A DNA stretch of 64,000 nt from Reyranella soli (GTDB lineage: Bacteria; Pseudomonadota; Alphaproteobacteria; Reyranellales; Reyranellaceae): the NCBI RefSeq assembly GCF_007992495.1, contig NZ_BKAJ01000032.1, positions 1 to 64,000 of the forward strand. The letters are read 5' to 3'. Position numbers and translations under genes: made by a program. Numbering within the stretch: position 1 is the stretch's first letter; each line of letters starts with the position of its first letter. The notes beneath the pieces were generated by a model. That model was not told the DNA's origin, did no database searches, and was given only the letters and a program-made list of their open reading frames with translations. Positions 44,601 to 52,921 of this stretch are shown here, in pieces.

Positions 44601-45165
44601 CGTCATTGCACCGACTCTGGGTGCGGTCGTCCATACGGCGTTGACTGCCGGCATCGATCTATCGTCGCTCATCCAACTGATCATGAAGGTGACGCCGTCG
44701 CAGGCGAAGTTCGACGAAGGCATCGAGCGCCTGCTCTACGAGACCTGGCGGCTAAATCCCACCGTCAAGCTGCTGATGCGGCGCGCCAATCAGGATGAGC
44801 AGTACGGCAAGGACACGGTCAAGAAAGGCGACTGGATTGCAGCTCTCATCGCCGCCGCGTGCTTCGATCCCGTTGCCTTCGACCAGCCCAAGCAGTTCTC
44901 GCTCGATCCCATCCTTCCCGGACCGAAGCGAAATCTCGGGGATTACCTGCTGTTCGGCGACGCCCAGGCACCCGGCCGCCTTTGCTGGGGCAGGGACAAG
45001 CTTGCGCTCTATCTCCTCACGGAGTGCCTCAAGGCGGCAGGGCGGCTGAAGGGACTGAAGAAGGTCGCGGGCGCCGCCGGCGAGCTCAAGAAGATCGCAC
45101 AGGTGAACGTCGGGCTGTCGACGCGGTTCGTCAGTGTTCTGCCGGACTGGCCAAAGAAACCCTGA
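41602..45165 (+). CDS. Fusion of Dyp-type peroxidase and cytochrome P450-like domain
   Basis: This is one 1187-aa protein with an unknown helical N-terminal region (about 1-220), a Dyp-type peroxidase domain (about 230-720) with the GFRDGISQP motif (Asp399) and heme-binding His543 (LGSHTRRTNPRD), and a C-terminal P450-like domain (about 790-1150) with ExxR (Glu1048, Arg1051 in YETWRLNP) and a heme-thiolate Cys1129 (PGRLCWGRD). Numbering counts the upstream GTG as residue 1. The P450 region lacks the usual FxxGxxxC spelling and looks divergent. Two heme domains in one chain suggest peroxide handling coupled to substrate oxidation, as in fungal PpoA-type fusions, by analogy only. ATG 41602 is chosen; the start is weakly supported. 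Confidence 0.8.
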   Translation: MAYDGEADRLPPVSSGLATSVQAHLGRASRFVDGTTRNWSLFFFFRILSTARLTANLKQIALALDAEAAAGVAPAKLDDPQAPAQLFLDWLKILVEAKSDDFWKTFRTECEKAGIQMPAQAGPDQQAYEFLFQAIEDFSKGAFTRLPAGFTAPIKADVARAAYVTLSNPSNFNAFVAKFGNTAAAAGRTALSGGLLGTFAYELFRQFAPAQAGPKDGVVRPAVLRSEAVETGLARDREQVEKQWDPVPINFAFTFPGLKALQLSEPTLASFPEAFRQGMAARADRLGDIGPSAPENWEGVLGLDCVHGYFTGGYLVDGDDQPISEDSRRRLRDDVSAFNDGTGTNGWGETLRTIMTLLCLPLGIEILHVELGEDPYHVDRNGRVVRPPYRMEHFGFRDGISQPFVDMNLGDPLPGGGTPSRNRTWTPVAHGEIYLSERDEDGNEHHLPIHKLLREGSTFLVFRKLEQDVAAFRAYLASQRPNDHAAQDKLAAQFVGRWPNGTPLTVAPDAPRDLGSDPDGLLNDFRYAADDPQGRRCPLGSHTRRTNPRDIGGTNDVRRHRLLRRGMAYGGSLLPMDSPDDGRKRGLLFIAANSRLDLQFEVIQGDWINKGEILGQAGLNRCPLTGANLGRPTDSFLESGAVSPVTGLPPFVITRGGDYFFAPGVKAMRELANGEKFAVDAADLPYEGYSMGDAMAPALLDERRIKGYAGQIFAGAKDVVRVGMPSAAAGDPGAAPVAFVARVAHVKQALSMRTDAAGQMITSVAHYQEATRTISTGQDMIVSTQPDAVTGAKRALMIKILEAGWAALSTPQESVYVRLARLTKRNIEATLRRTASHRTIDIVYDLGSVTTYNVISELFGTPGPDWLTEMAIALRFSRQHLTQIDPEWLAAIKGGKPEDVGLATWQVWSILMFVDIVGNYLQQEELKALGVQAGREFLTHIDTLIVKARVQRLPPQANLLAAFVSLEATFANPTQPNALSVEAYYGLVRMLLLEVASSAVVIAPTLGAVVHTALTAGIDLSSLIQLIMKVTPSQAKFDEGIERLLYETWRLNPTVKLLMRRANQDEQYGKDTVKKGDWIAALIAAACFDPVAFDQPKQFSLDPILPGPKRNLGDYLLFGDAQAPGRLCWGRDKLALYLLTECLKAAGRLKGLKKVAGAAGELKKIAQVNVGLSTRFVSVLPDWPKKP

Positions 45166-48064
45166 GCTGCTCGTCGGCGACCAGGCCGTACTGCCGGCAG
45201 AGGCTCGTCTGCTCGGCAAGGTCGGCGGATATCTGCGCTGAGCTGGGCTCGAAGGCCGTCAGCAGGCTCGCGCGCACGCCGAGACCCTGCACGATCAGGC
45301 ACGGGTTGCTGATGCTGCGCGCGATGTCGAGCGCACGATTGATCGCGGCCAGCGCATCCGACGAGGAACCCAGCCCGGCCAACGCCTCGGCGTAGCCGGC
45401 ATTCAGGTAGTAAAGCTCGAGCCGGCCGGTGCGGTCCTGCAGGCCGCGCGCCAGCCAAGCCTCGACGGCCCACACGGCTTTTGCCGGTTCGCCCGTCCGC
45501 GCCAGCGCGCTCGCCAGCAGGCCGACGACGTGCGGCAATGCCGGATCGTAGCCGTATTGATCGATCAGGTTGACCGCGACCTCCAGGCAATCCGCTGCGT
45601 CACGGTCGCGCCGCAGCTTCAGCAGGTTGCGGCCCAGCCCCATCCGGGCGAGCAGCTCGGAGTAGGGTTCGCCCTCCCGCGTGGCAATCTCCAGCGCCTG
45701 CTCGGCATGACCCAGCCCTTCCTCGTAGAGGCCGACCTCCATCAGGAGCCAGCCCAGGAAGCTGCGGATAAGCGATGCAGGAATTGACACAGCGCCCAGG
45801 CGTGTCGTCTCGAGCGGACCGCTGAAGACATCGCGCAGCTCGCGCAGGACGTCGATCGCACGATTGATCTTTCCCGTGCCGTAGAGGGCGCTGCCCAGCA
45901 TGAACTTGGCGCTGAATTGCAGAGGCAGATTGTCGAGCTCGCTGGCGATCACGAGCGCCCTTTCGCTCTGCTCACGGCAATCGACGTAGTTGCCCTTGAA
46001 CCAGCTGAGCAAAGCCATGTGGCACAAGGCGGCGCAAACCTTGCCCACGCGATTCTGGCGCTGGGCGAGTTCCAGGGCGCGCGGCAGGTAGGGGTTCATC
46101 TTGCTGAATTCACCGATCGACACGAGTTGGGCGAACGCCATCAGCACGAAGTCGACGAACCGCCTTTCCGCCGGTTCGCCGATCCTTTCGACACACTCCA
46201 TCGCGCGCTGGAAGATGAGGAAGAGCGATCCGTTTGCCGAACTGCGCCTGGCGCGCAACCCGGCCAGCCACAGATACTCGAGCGCCTGCTCGTCGTTGCG
46301 TGCACTCTCGGCGTGGAAGGCGAGGCGCTCGAGCTGGCCGCCGAGATCGGAATAGGTCGCGGTGACGGCGACGATCGCGGCGCGGTGCAGGTCCCGTCGC
46401 CGCGGCCCCGGCACTGTTTCTGAACAGGCTTCCGCGACGATGGCATGGCGAAAACGGATCGACGTGCCGATCGACGGCTGCACGATATCGAGCCGTTCGA
46501 GCTCGGCGCAGTCACGCAGCAGCGTCTCGCTGTCCTTGTTCAATACCTGCAGGGCAACTTCGACCTCGACTTCGTTGCCCAGAACACTCAATGCCTGCGC
46601 GCACTCCTTTGCGCTCGGCGAAAGGCGGTTGAGGCGGGCGTGGATCACCGACTGGACGCTTTGCGGCACCAGGTTGATGCTCTCGCTCGGGGCGTCTTCG
46701 ATCGACAGCACGATCTGTTCGAGCACGAACGGCACGCCGTCCGCCCTGTCGAGAAGCTTGTCGACGATGGACGGCAGCGGCGTGCCCGGCGGCCACAGCT
46801 GGTGGGCGAGTTCGCGCATCTCGGCGCGCGGCAGGGGATCGAGCCGCAGGACCGTGGCGGCGATGTCCCGAGCCTCTGCAAGCGACTCCGGTCGTCCCGT
46901 AACCAGCAGCGTACAAGGTTCGCAGACAGCGTTCTCGCCCATCAGCCGCAGGCAGTAGATGCTTTCGAGGTCGAGAAGATGCAGATCCTCGATCACGATC
47001 AGCGTCGAAGTACCCGATGTCAGTTTCGTCAGGGCCTCGACGAGCGCGCGGGCGATCTGGGTCTGGGTCGGTTGACCCGCCGAGGCATCCTCGCCGCTGG
47101 GCCTGGCCAGCAGCACGGTGCCCAGCGGCCCATCCTTGAGATGTTGGATTCCGGCCGCCGTCAGGCCGCCGATGACCTCGTCATCCGTCGCGGCCTCGCT
47201 GAGCGAAGAGGCCGTCAGGATGAGCGAGCGCACGGCCGAGTACGGGGTCGTGCGGCGCCGTGAATCGCCCCGGAAGATCAGGACAAGCCTGCTGCTCTGC
47301 TGAGCGTCCTGGATGGCCGCGGCCGCCAGCCTGCTCTTGCCGATGCCCGGTTCGCCGATCACGGCGATGGCGCGGCAGCCGCGATCCTGCCTGGCCAGCG
47401 CCTGGCGCACCGAATCGCGCTCGCGTTGGCGGCCGATCAACGGCGTACGGTAGTTGCGCGAACCACTGTCGCCTATGCCCGGCGCGCGCGGCGGCCCGCC
47501 CAGGCTGTAAGCGCTCGCATTGATCTGTTTCAGGACCTTGACGTCTTCGAGCGGCGTGAGCTCGAGTGCCGAGCGGCACAACTCGACGGTCTTCGAGCTG
47601 ACGAAGATGCTGTCAGGGGGCGCCAGCTTCTGCAAGCCCGCGGCGATGTGAACGGTGCCGCCGACCGGATCGAGCCGCGAGCCGATCTGCATGTCCATGC
47701 GTCGCAAGCCGACCAGGCCGGAATGGATGCCGACGCGGAAGCGAATCGGGCGATTGAGCATGTCACGAATGCGGCCGGCATCGCTGGCGGGATGCTGGAT
47801 CAGCCACGCCGTCTCGCAGGCGCGATCGGCATGGTCTTCCATCGAGGTCGGCCATCCGAACACGGCGATGCCGCCGTCGCCTGAATAGTTCACCATCAGG
47901 CCGCCGGCGCGCCTGATCGTCCCGTCGAGATGTTCGTAGATGCGATCGAGCAGTTCCTGGGCATCGTCAGGATCGTTGCCGGCGATATGGCCGGTGGAAT
48001 TGACGGTGTCTACCGCCAGCACCGTCACGATGCTGCGTTCCGCCGTTTCCGCGAGAATCCTCAT
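45131..48064 (-). CDS. Cyclase-homology/AAA-ATPase/TPR signalling protein
   Basis: The 977-aa protein has an N-terminal class III cyclase-like domain (Asp19, and Asp63 in YSGDGGIAVFG), a P-loop ATPase with Walker A GEPGIGKS (237-244), and a long helical TPR-like C-terminus. The end of the cyclase region reads GGTVHIAAGLQ where active enzymes have VNxAARL, so His and Gly replace the transition-state Asn and Arg, and catalysis may be lost. This architecture resembles STAND-type regulators. The stop overlaps the convergent peroxidase-P450 gene by 35 nt. ATG 48064 begins the domain; the frame upstream lacks homology. Confidence 0.85.
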   Translation of the reverse strand: MRILAETAERSIVTVLAVDTVNSTGHIAGNDPDDAQELLDRIYEHLDGTIRRAGGLMVNYSGDGGIAVFGWPTSMEDHADRACETAWLIQHPASDAGRIRDMLNRPIRFRVGIHSGLVGLRRMDMQIGSRLDPVGGTVHIAAGLQKLAPPDSIFVSSKTVELCRSALELTPLEDVKVLKQINASAYSLGGPPRAPGIGDSGSRNYRTPLIGRQRERDSVRQALARQDRGCRAIAVIGEPGIGKSRLAAAAIQDAQQSSRLVLIFRGDSRRRTTPYSAVRSLILTASSLSEAATDDEVIGGLTAAGIQHLKDGPLGTVLLARPSGEDASAGQPTQTQIARALVEALTKLTSGTSTLIVIEDLHLLDLESIYCLRLMGENAVCEPCTLLVTGRPESLAEARDIAATVLRLDPLPRAEMRELAHQLWPPGTPLPSIVDKLLDRADGVPFVLEQIVLSIEDAPSESINLVPQSVQSVIHARLNRLSPSAKECAQALSVLGNEVEVEVALQVLNKDSETLLRDCAELERLDIVQPSIGTSIRFRHAIVAEACSETVPGPRRRDLHRAAIVAVTATYSDLGGQLERLAFHAESARNDEQALEYLWLAGLRARRSSANGSLFLIFQRAMECVERIGEPAERRFVDFVLMAFAQLVSIGEFSKMNPYLPRALELAQRQNRVGKVCAALCHMALLSWFKGNYVDCREQSERALVIASELDNLPLQFSAKFMLGSALYGTGKINRAIDVLRELRDVFSGPLETTRLGAVSIPASLIRSFLGWLLMEVGLYEEGLGHAEQALEIATREGEPYSELLARMGLGRNLLKLRRDRDAADCLEVAVNLIDQYGYDPALPHVVGLLASALARTGEPAKAVWAVEAWLARGLQDRTGRLELYYLNAGYAEALAGLGSSSDALAAINRALDIARSISNPCLIVQGLGVRASLLTAFEPSSAQISADLAEQTSLCRQYGLVADEQLRVSLASPAEH

Positions 48065-48253
48065 AGACGTTCTGCCCCTAGTCCGCGACCGCACGGCGCT
48101 ACGCGCCGAGCCTGCCATGGCCGCCATAGACCTGGTCCGCGGCGGTCCCGAGAGCTAGCCGCGTGGCCAAGCCTAGGCCATGCCTCGCCCGGAGGGAATC
48201 GGCTTTTCGCGTTGCATCTTGACTACAGCCCCCGAGAGGCGGAATGCGAACGT

Positions 48254-48883
48254 CTAGGCCGGCTCCTTCTCGCGAGCGTCCCACATCTTCCGATAGGCAG
48301 GACGGGCGCGACAGGCTTCGAACCAGGCCTTCACCCTGGGTGCTCCCCTGAAGAGTTCCGTGGCGCCATCGGCGTAGCGCACGACCTCCGCGACGTTTAT
48401 GTCAGCCACGGTGAAGCGATCGCCGACCAGGAAGCCGTTTGGAAGCGCTTCTTGCAGCACTGCGAAGGGCGCGCGCAGGGCATCGATCGCACTGGCTGTC
48501 GGGCCGTTCTGAGCGATCGACAGCGAATGGGCCTCGACCTCGGTCGCGGCCCACAGCGACCACATGCCCATCAAGCCGTCCTCGCCGACATTGGACGGCG
48601 CCAGCGGACCGCCATGCTTTTTGGCGAGATAGAGATTGATGGCGAGCGATTCGTGCAGGACCAGGCCGTCATCCTCCAAGGTGGGGATGTGGCCATTGGG
48701 ATTGACCTTGAGGAACGACGGCGACTTGGTGTGCACGACGTCCGCCGGGATCGGTTCCTTGAGGCGGTAGTGCTGGATCACCGGCACCAGCTTGAAGGGG
48801 ATGCCGAGTTCATGGGCCAGCCAGATGTTGCGTGAGGCGCGGGAGCGGTGGACGCCGTAGATCGTGATCATGGCGAGGTTCAT
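48254..48883 (-). CDS. Glutathione S-transferase family protein
   Basis: The 209-aa protein has the GST N-terminal domain (ITIYGVHRSRASRNIWLAHELG, cis-Pro in PNGHIPTL, SLAINLYLAKK) and a C-terminal helical domain with FTVADINVAEVV. ATG 48883 or 48871 may start it. It is divergent from the cupin gene by 34 bp. Substrate and role are unknown, and it is unrelated in position to the tandem GST pair. Confidence 0.87.
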   Translation of the reverse strand: MNLAMITIYGVHRSRASRNIWLAHELGIPFKLVPVIQHYRLKEPIPADVVHTKSPSFLKVNPNGHIPTLEDDGLVLHESLAINLYLAKKHGGPLAPSNVGEDGLMGMWSLWAATEVEAHSLSIAQNGPTASAIDALRAPFAVLQEALPNGFLVGDRFTVADINVAEVVRYADGATELFRGAPRVKAWFEACRARPAYRKMWDAREKEPA

Positions 48884-48917
48884 AATGGGTCCAGGTCCTT
48901 TGCGAAAGGATGGATCG

Positions 48918-49274
48918 ATGATGAAGGCCGAACGCAGACTTCAGCCCGTCAAGGACGCCAGCCATCTCTACGAGGTGGAGCGCCGCGACCGCCATGCCGA
49001 GCGTCCCGGCTTCCGCATCAGCGAGCTGCAGCTCTCGCCGACGCAGACCGTGCCCTGGCACTTCCATACCAACATCAGCGACACCTTCTATGTCCTGGAA
49101 GGCGAGATGCGGCTGTTCCTGCAGCAGCCCAAGGAAGAGGTGCGGCTGGGTGTCGGGCAAAGCTACGTCGCCGTCGCCGGTCGGCCGCACCTGGTGACCA
49201 ATGCCGGCAAGAGCTCGCTCACCTTTCTGATCCTGCAGGGCGTCGGCGAATACGACTACGTGCCGCTGGTTTAG
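48918..49274 (+). CDS. Small cupin-domain protein
   Basis: The 118-aa single-domain cupin has the metal-binding motif PWHFHTNISDTFYVLEGEMRLFL (His-x-His, Glu) and a second motif near GRPHLVTNAG with a His. Such proteins are small-molecule binders or dioxygenase-like enzymes. ATG 48918 (or 48921) follows aaagga. A family-B palindrome starts 2 bp after the stop. Confidence 0.85.
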   Translation: MMKAERRLQPVKDASHLYEVERRDRHAERPGFRISELQLSPTQTVPWHFHTNISDTFYVLEGEMRLFLQQPKEEVRLGVGQSYVAVAGRPHLVTNAGKSSLTFLILQGVGEYDYVPLV

Positions 49275-49275
49275 T

Positions 49276-49333
49276 CTTCCGGACCGCCGGCCTCATGAGT
49301 CATGAGCCGGCCGGAGGCCGGCGGGTCCGGAAG
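49276..49333. repeat. Palindromic repeat, family B
   Basis: Arms cttccggaccgccggcc and ggccggcgggtccggaag flank a catgagtcatgag centre. It resembles the inner element at 3077-3143 and lies between convergent genes, so it may terminate both. Confidence 0.7.
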
Positions 49334-49352
49334 AGGAAGACGCCCGCGCTCC

Positions 49353-50885
49353 TCAAGAGATCGCAGGCTTGTCCGAACCGACGAACTGAACGCGCAGCTC
49401 GCGCTTCAGCACCTTGCCGGTGGCATTGCGCGGCAGGACGTCGACGAAGACGACGGACTGCGGCACCTTGAACTTCGCAAGATTGCCGAGGCAGTGGCGG
49501 ATGACATCGCCTTCCTCAAGCATCTCGCCCGACTTGCGCACGATGATCGCCAATCCGACCTCGCCCCATCGCTCGTCGGGCACGCCGATGATGGCGGCAT
49601 CGGCGACGCCCGGGATCTGGAACAGCACGTTCTCGACCTCGGCCGGATAGACGTTCTCGCCGCCCGAGATGTACATGTCCTTCCAGCGATCGACGATATA
49701 GACGAAGCCTTCCTCGTCCTGGCGCGCCGCGTCGCCGGTATGCAGCCAGCCGTCGGTGAAGGCTTTCGCCGTCGCTTCCGGCTTGTTCCAGTAGCCCGGC
49801 GTGACGTTGGGCCCCTTGATCAGCAGTTCGCCGATGCCGCCCGCCGGCACGTCATTGCCTTCGTCGTCGACGATGCGGATGGCGGTGTGCATCAGCGCCT
49901 TGCCGGCCGAGCCCACCTTGCGGATGGCGTCGGCGGCATCGAGCATGGTGCCGGCAGGACTGGTCTCGGTCATGCCCCAGCCCTGCACCAGCGGCACGCC
50001 ACGGGCGCTCCATCCTTCCAGGATGGCGAGCGCACAGGGCGCGCCGCCGACGCCGGCAATCCTGAGGCGGGACAGGTCGGCGCCCTGGAACTTGGGATGC
50101 TGCATCATGAACTGATAGGGCGCGGGCACGCCGAAGAAGTGGGTGATGCCGAGCGCGGGATCCGAGATGCAGTCGAGGGCGGCGCCCGGATCGAAGGTGC
50201 GCATCACCAGGATCGCGCCGCCGGCATGCAGCACGGGGTTGGCGTAGCAGTTGAGGCCGCCGGTGTGGAACAGCGGCAGGATTACGAGCTGCACGGTCTC
50301 GGGCGTGATCATGGCCGGAATGCCGAGGTTCACGCAGTTCCAGAAGTTCATGCCGTGCGTGATGATGGCGCCCTTGGGGTGCCCCGTCGTGCCGGAGGTG
50401 TACATCACCATGGCGATATCGTCGTGGCCGAGCGCGACCGCCGGGCTCGGCGGGGGCGCAGTGGCCAGCGCCCGCTCGTAGGCGCTGTCGGGCCGCTCGT
50501 GGTCGATCTCGAGCAGCCGCGTCGATAGCTGATGTGCCTGGTCGGCGAAGCTCTTGTCGTAAATAAGGAGCGACGGCGTCGAATCGGACAAGATGTACTG
50601 CAGCTCGGGCACGGCGAGCCGCCAGTTGAGCGGCAGCATGATGGCGCCGAGCCGCCCGCAGGCGAATTGAAGCTCGAAGTACTCGGCGCAGTTGGGCGCC
50701 AGCAGGGCGACGCGGTCGCCCTTGCCGATCCCTCGCGCGGTGAGGGCAGCTGCCAGCCGGTCGGTGCGGGCGTGGAGGTCGGCGTAGGTGAACTTGCGTG
50801 CGGTCTGGAGGTCGTGGATCGCAAGCCTGGCCGGCCGTCGGCCGGCGTGATGGGCGATCCAGTCGTAGTAGGGGATGGTAGGCAT
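49353..50885 (-). CDS. Acyl-CoA synthetase (AMP-dependent, FadD-like)
   Basis: The 510-aa enzyme activates a carboxylic acid as its CoA thioester through an acyl-AMP. The P-loop YTSGTTGHPKG, the GWGMTE motif, the DxxR hinge (VDRWKD) and the NATGKVLKREL lysine are all present. ATG 50885 (MPTIPYYDW) is chosen because homology starts there, although the frame continues upstream. A second acyl-CoA ligase gene follows 270 bp upstream on the same strand, so two different acids may be activated. Confidence 0.9.
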   Translation of the reverse strand: MPTIPYYDWIAHHAGRRPARLAIHDLQTARKFTYADLHARTDRLAAALTARGIGKGDRVALLAPNCAEYFELQFACGRLGAIMLPLNWRLAVPELQYILSDSTPSLLIYDKSFADQAHQLSTRLLEIDHERPDSAYERALATAPPPSPAVALGHDDIAMVMYTSGTTGHPKGAIITHGMNFWNCVNLGIPAMITPETVQLVILPLFHTGGLNCYANPVLHAGGAILVMRTFDPGAALDCISDPALGITHFFGVPAPYQFMMQHPKFQGADLSRLRIAGVGGAPCALAILEGWSARGVPLVQGWGMTETSPAGTMLDAADAIRKVGSAGKALMHTAIRIVDDEGNDVPAGGIGELLIKGPNVTPGYWNKPEATAKAFTDGWLHTGDAARQDEEGFVYIVDRWKDMYISGGENVYPAEVENVLFQIPGVADAAIIGVPDERWGEVGLAIIVRKSGEMLEEGDVIRHCLGNLAKFKVPQSVVFVDVLPRNATGKVLKRELRVQFVGSDKPAIS

Positions 50886-50954
50886 CTCGGATTGACTTGA
50901 ATTCAAGGAGCAGTGCGCCTTCAATGACGCGTTGCTTTGAAAACGGGGGATACA

Positions 50955-51158
50955 GTGTTCTCACTCATCAAGGATCTCGGTCTTCTCGTCGCGGCCAAGC
51001 AAGAGGCTGTGCCGTTCCTGATCGCCTTCGGCATCGCCGAGTTCTTCTTCAAGTTCAAGAGCTTCGCACTCGAGTGCCTGGCGTTCCTGGTGGTCTGGTT
51101 CGTGCTGAGCTTCCTGCAATCGCTGATCTTTCCGCACACCAAGGAACAACGCTCCTAG
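50955..51158 (+). CDS. Small hydrophobic membrane protein (67 aa)
   Basis: The 67-aa frame has two hydrophobic segments (VPFLIAFGIAEFFFKF and LECLAFLVVWFVLSFLQSLIF) with a short basic tail. GC-rich third positions and a gggg 6 nt before GTG 50955 support it as real; a TTG at 50937 is an alternative. It is divergent from the ligase at 49353 and its stop overlaps the other ligase by 4 nt. Function is unknown. Confidence 0.6.
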   Translation: MFSLIKDLGLLVAAKQEAVPFLIAFGIAEFFFKFKSFALECLAFLVVWFVLSFLQSLIFPHTKEQRS

Positions 51159-52714
51159 TTCACGGCTTTGGTGAAGCCCTTCCAGTAGGGCTCGCGCAGC
51201 TCGCGCTTCAGCACCTTGCCGGCGCCTGAGAGCGGCAGCGGCGTGTCGCGGAAGTCGATGCTGCGTGGGCATTTGTAGCCGGCGATCTGGTCGCGGCAGT
51301 GCTCCATCACGTCGTCGGCGTTGAGCGTGATACCGGGCTTGGGGACGATGATGGCGTGCACGCGCTCGCCCCAGCGCTCGTCGGGCACGCCGATGACCGC
51401 GACCTCGCTGACGCCGGCCAGCAGCGAGATCGCATTCTCGACCTCGGCCGAGTAGACGTTCTCGCCGCCCGAGATGATCATGTCCTTCAGGCGGTCGACG
51501 ATGAAGACGAAGCCCTGGTCGTCCATGTAGGCGCCGTCGCCCGAGTAGTACCAGCCGTCCTTGAGCACGCCCTCGGTCTCGGCCGGCTTGTTCCAGTAAC
51601 CCTTCATGATGTTGGCGCCGCGGATGGCGAGCTCGCCCGAGGTGCCGCGCGGCACTTCCTCGCGGTTGGCGTCGACCACCTTGATCTCGCAGCCCAGCGC
51701 CACCTGGCCGCACGACTTCAGCCTGCCGGCGAACGGTCCGTCGAGCGTGGTGTAACGCGGGTCGAGCAGGGTCACGATGGGGGCCGCTTCGGTCATGCCG
51801 TAGGCGTGCATCAGCTTCACGTGCGGCATCACCTGCATGGCCTTGCGCAGGACGCCCTCGGGCATCGGCGAGGCGCCGTAGAGGATGAAGGCGAGGGTGC
51901 GGATGTCGAATTCGGCAAAGCGCGGATGATTGACGATCATGTTGATCATGGTCGGCACGAACTGGGCGTGCGTCACTTTCTCGGTCTGGATGGTCTGCAA
52001 GACCTCGACCGGCTCGAAGCGCGGCACGAAGGCATGGCGGCCGCCCGCCATGGTGACGCCGAAGGTCGAGGCGCCGTCGGCGAGATGGAACATGGGCCCG
52101 GAATGGATGTAGGTCGTGTCGGCATTGAAGCCGATGCCGGCGACGCCGTTCAGCGCATTCACCACGAGGTTGGTGTGGGTGAGCATCACTCCCTTGGACC
52201 GCCCGGTGGTGCCGCCGGTATAGAACAGTCCGGCCAGGTCGTCGTTGGCCGCGCCGACGTCGACCGCCGGATCGTAGTTGGTGAGATCCTCGAAATGCAG
52301 GAGGCCTTCCGGCCCCGATGTGTCGTCGAGCCAGACGACCTCGCGGACGGCCGCCATCTTGTTTTCGAGCGGCGTCAGGTGATGCGACATGGCGGTGTCG
52401 ATGAACAGCGCCACGGCGCCTGAGTCGGACAGGATGTACTCGATTTCCGGCGCCGCCAGCCGCGTATTGATCGGCACCATGGCGGCGCCGATCCAGGGAA
52501 GGGCGTACATCAACTCGAAGTAGCGGTCGTTGTTCAGGGCCAGGATCGCCACACGGTCGCCCGGTCGCACGCCAAGCGCGAATAGTGCGCCGGCGATGCG
52601 GCTCACCCGGTCGATGGTCTGCTGCCAGGTCCGGCGGCGACCGGCAAAATGGGTCGACGGGCCGTCGGGCTTGGTCTGGGCGGCGCGACGTAATCCCTGG
52701 GTGAGTGCAAACAT
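51155..52714 (-). CDS. Acyl-CoA synthetase (AMP-dependent)
   Basis: The 519-aa ligase has YTGGTTGRSKGV, HAYGMTEAAP, the VDRLKD hinge and GAGKVLKREL with the catalytic Lys. It probably activates a fatty or aryl acid. Its sequence is related to but distinct from the neighbour at 49353. The downstream acyl-CoA dehydrogenase at 63457 suggests beta-oxidation-like use in the wider region, by inference. Confidence 0.9.
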   Translation of the reverse strand: MFALTQGLRRAAQTKPDGPSTHFAGRRRTWQQTIDRVSRIAGALFALGVRPGDRVAILALNNDRYFELMYALPWIGAAMVPINTRLAAPEIEYILSDSGAVALFIDTAMSHHLTPLENKMAAVREVVWLDDTSGPEGLLHFEDLTNYDPAVDVGAANDDLAGLFYTGGTTGRSKGVMLTHTNLVVNALNGVAGIGFNADTTYIHSGPMFHLADGASTFGVTMAGGRHAFVPRFEPVEVLQTIQTEKVTHAQFVPTMINMIVNHPRFAEFDIRTLAFILYGASPMPEGVLRKAMQVMPHVKLMHAYGMTEAAPIVTLLDPRYTTLDGPFAGRLKSCGQVALGCEIKVVDANREEVPRGTSGELAIRGANIMKGYWNKPAETEGVLKDGWYYSGDGAYMDDQGFVFIVDRLKDMIISGGENVYSAEVENAISLLAGVSEVAVIGVPDERWGERVHAIIVPKPGITLNADDVMEHCRDQIAGYKCPRSIDFRDTPLPLSGAGKVLKRELREPYWKGFTKAVN

Positions 52715-52921
52715 GCGGGGATGCTAGAGCACAGTCTGTGCGCCTTGAACAATTTTCCGCCTCACGGCCGCTTCGTTCATGCTCCTCTCCCCCGGTAGGA
52801 GGAGAGGTTGGGTGAGGGGGCCACGCGCGTCGATTCCCCCTCAGGGAAGAGGAACAAGATGTGCGTAGGGATGAGGCCACCTTGTTCGCGCCGCAAGAGG
52901 CTTCGTGGTAAGGAAATGGCC
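52715..52921. other. Intergenic region with repeat-like palindrome
   Basis: This 207-bp gap contains gctcctctcccccggtagga followed by ggagaggttgggtgaggggg, an imperfect inverted repeat of a type scattered in alphaproteobacteria. Divergent promoters for the ligase and the P450 genes should lie here, but none stands out. Confidence 0.45.

Noticed and set aside
46141-46515. Alternative frames inside the cyclase/ATPase gene
   Set aside because: They are shadow frames of the long coding region with skewed Arg/Ser/Pro composition.
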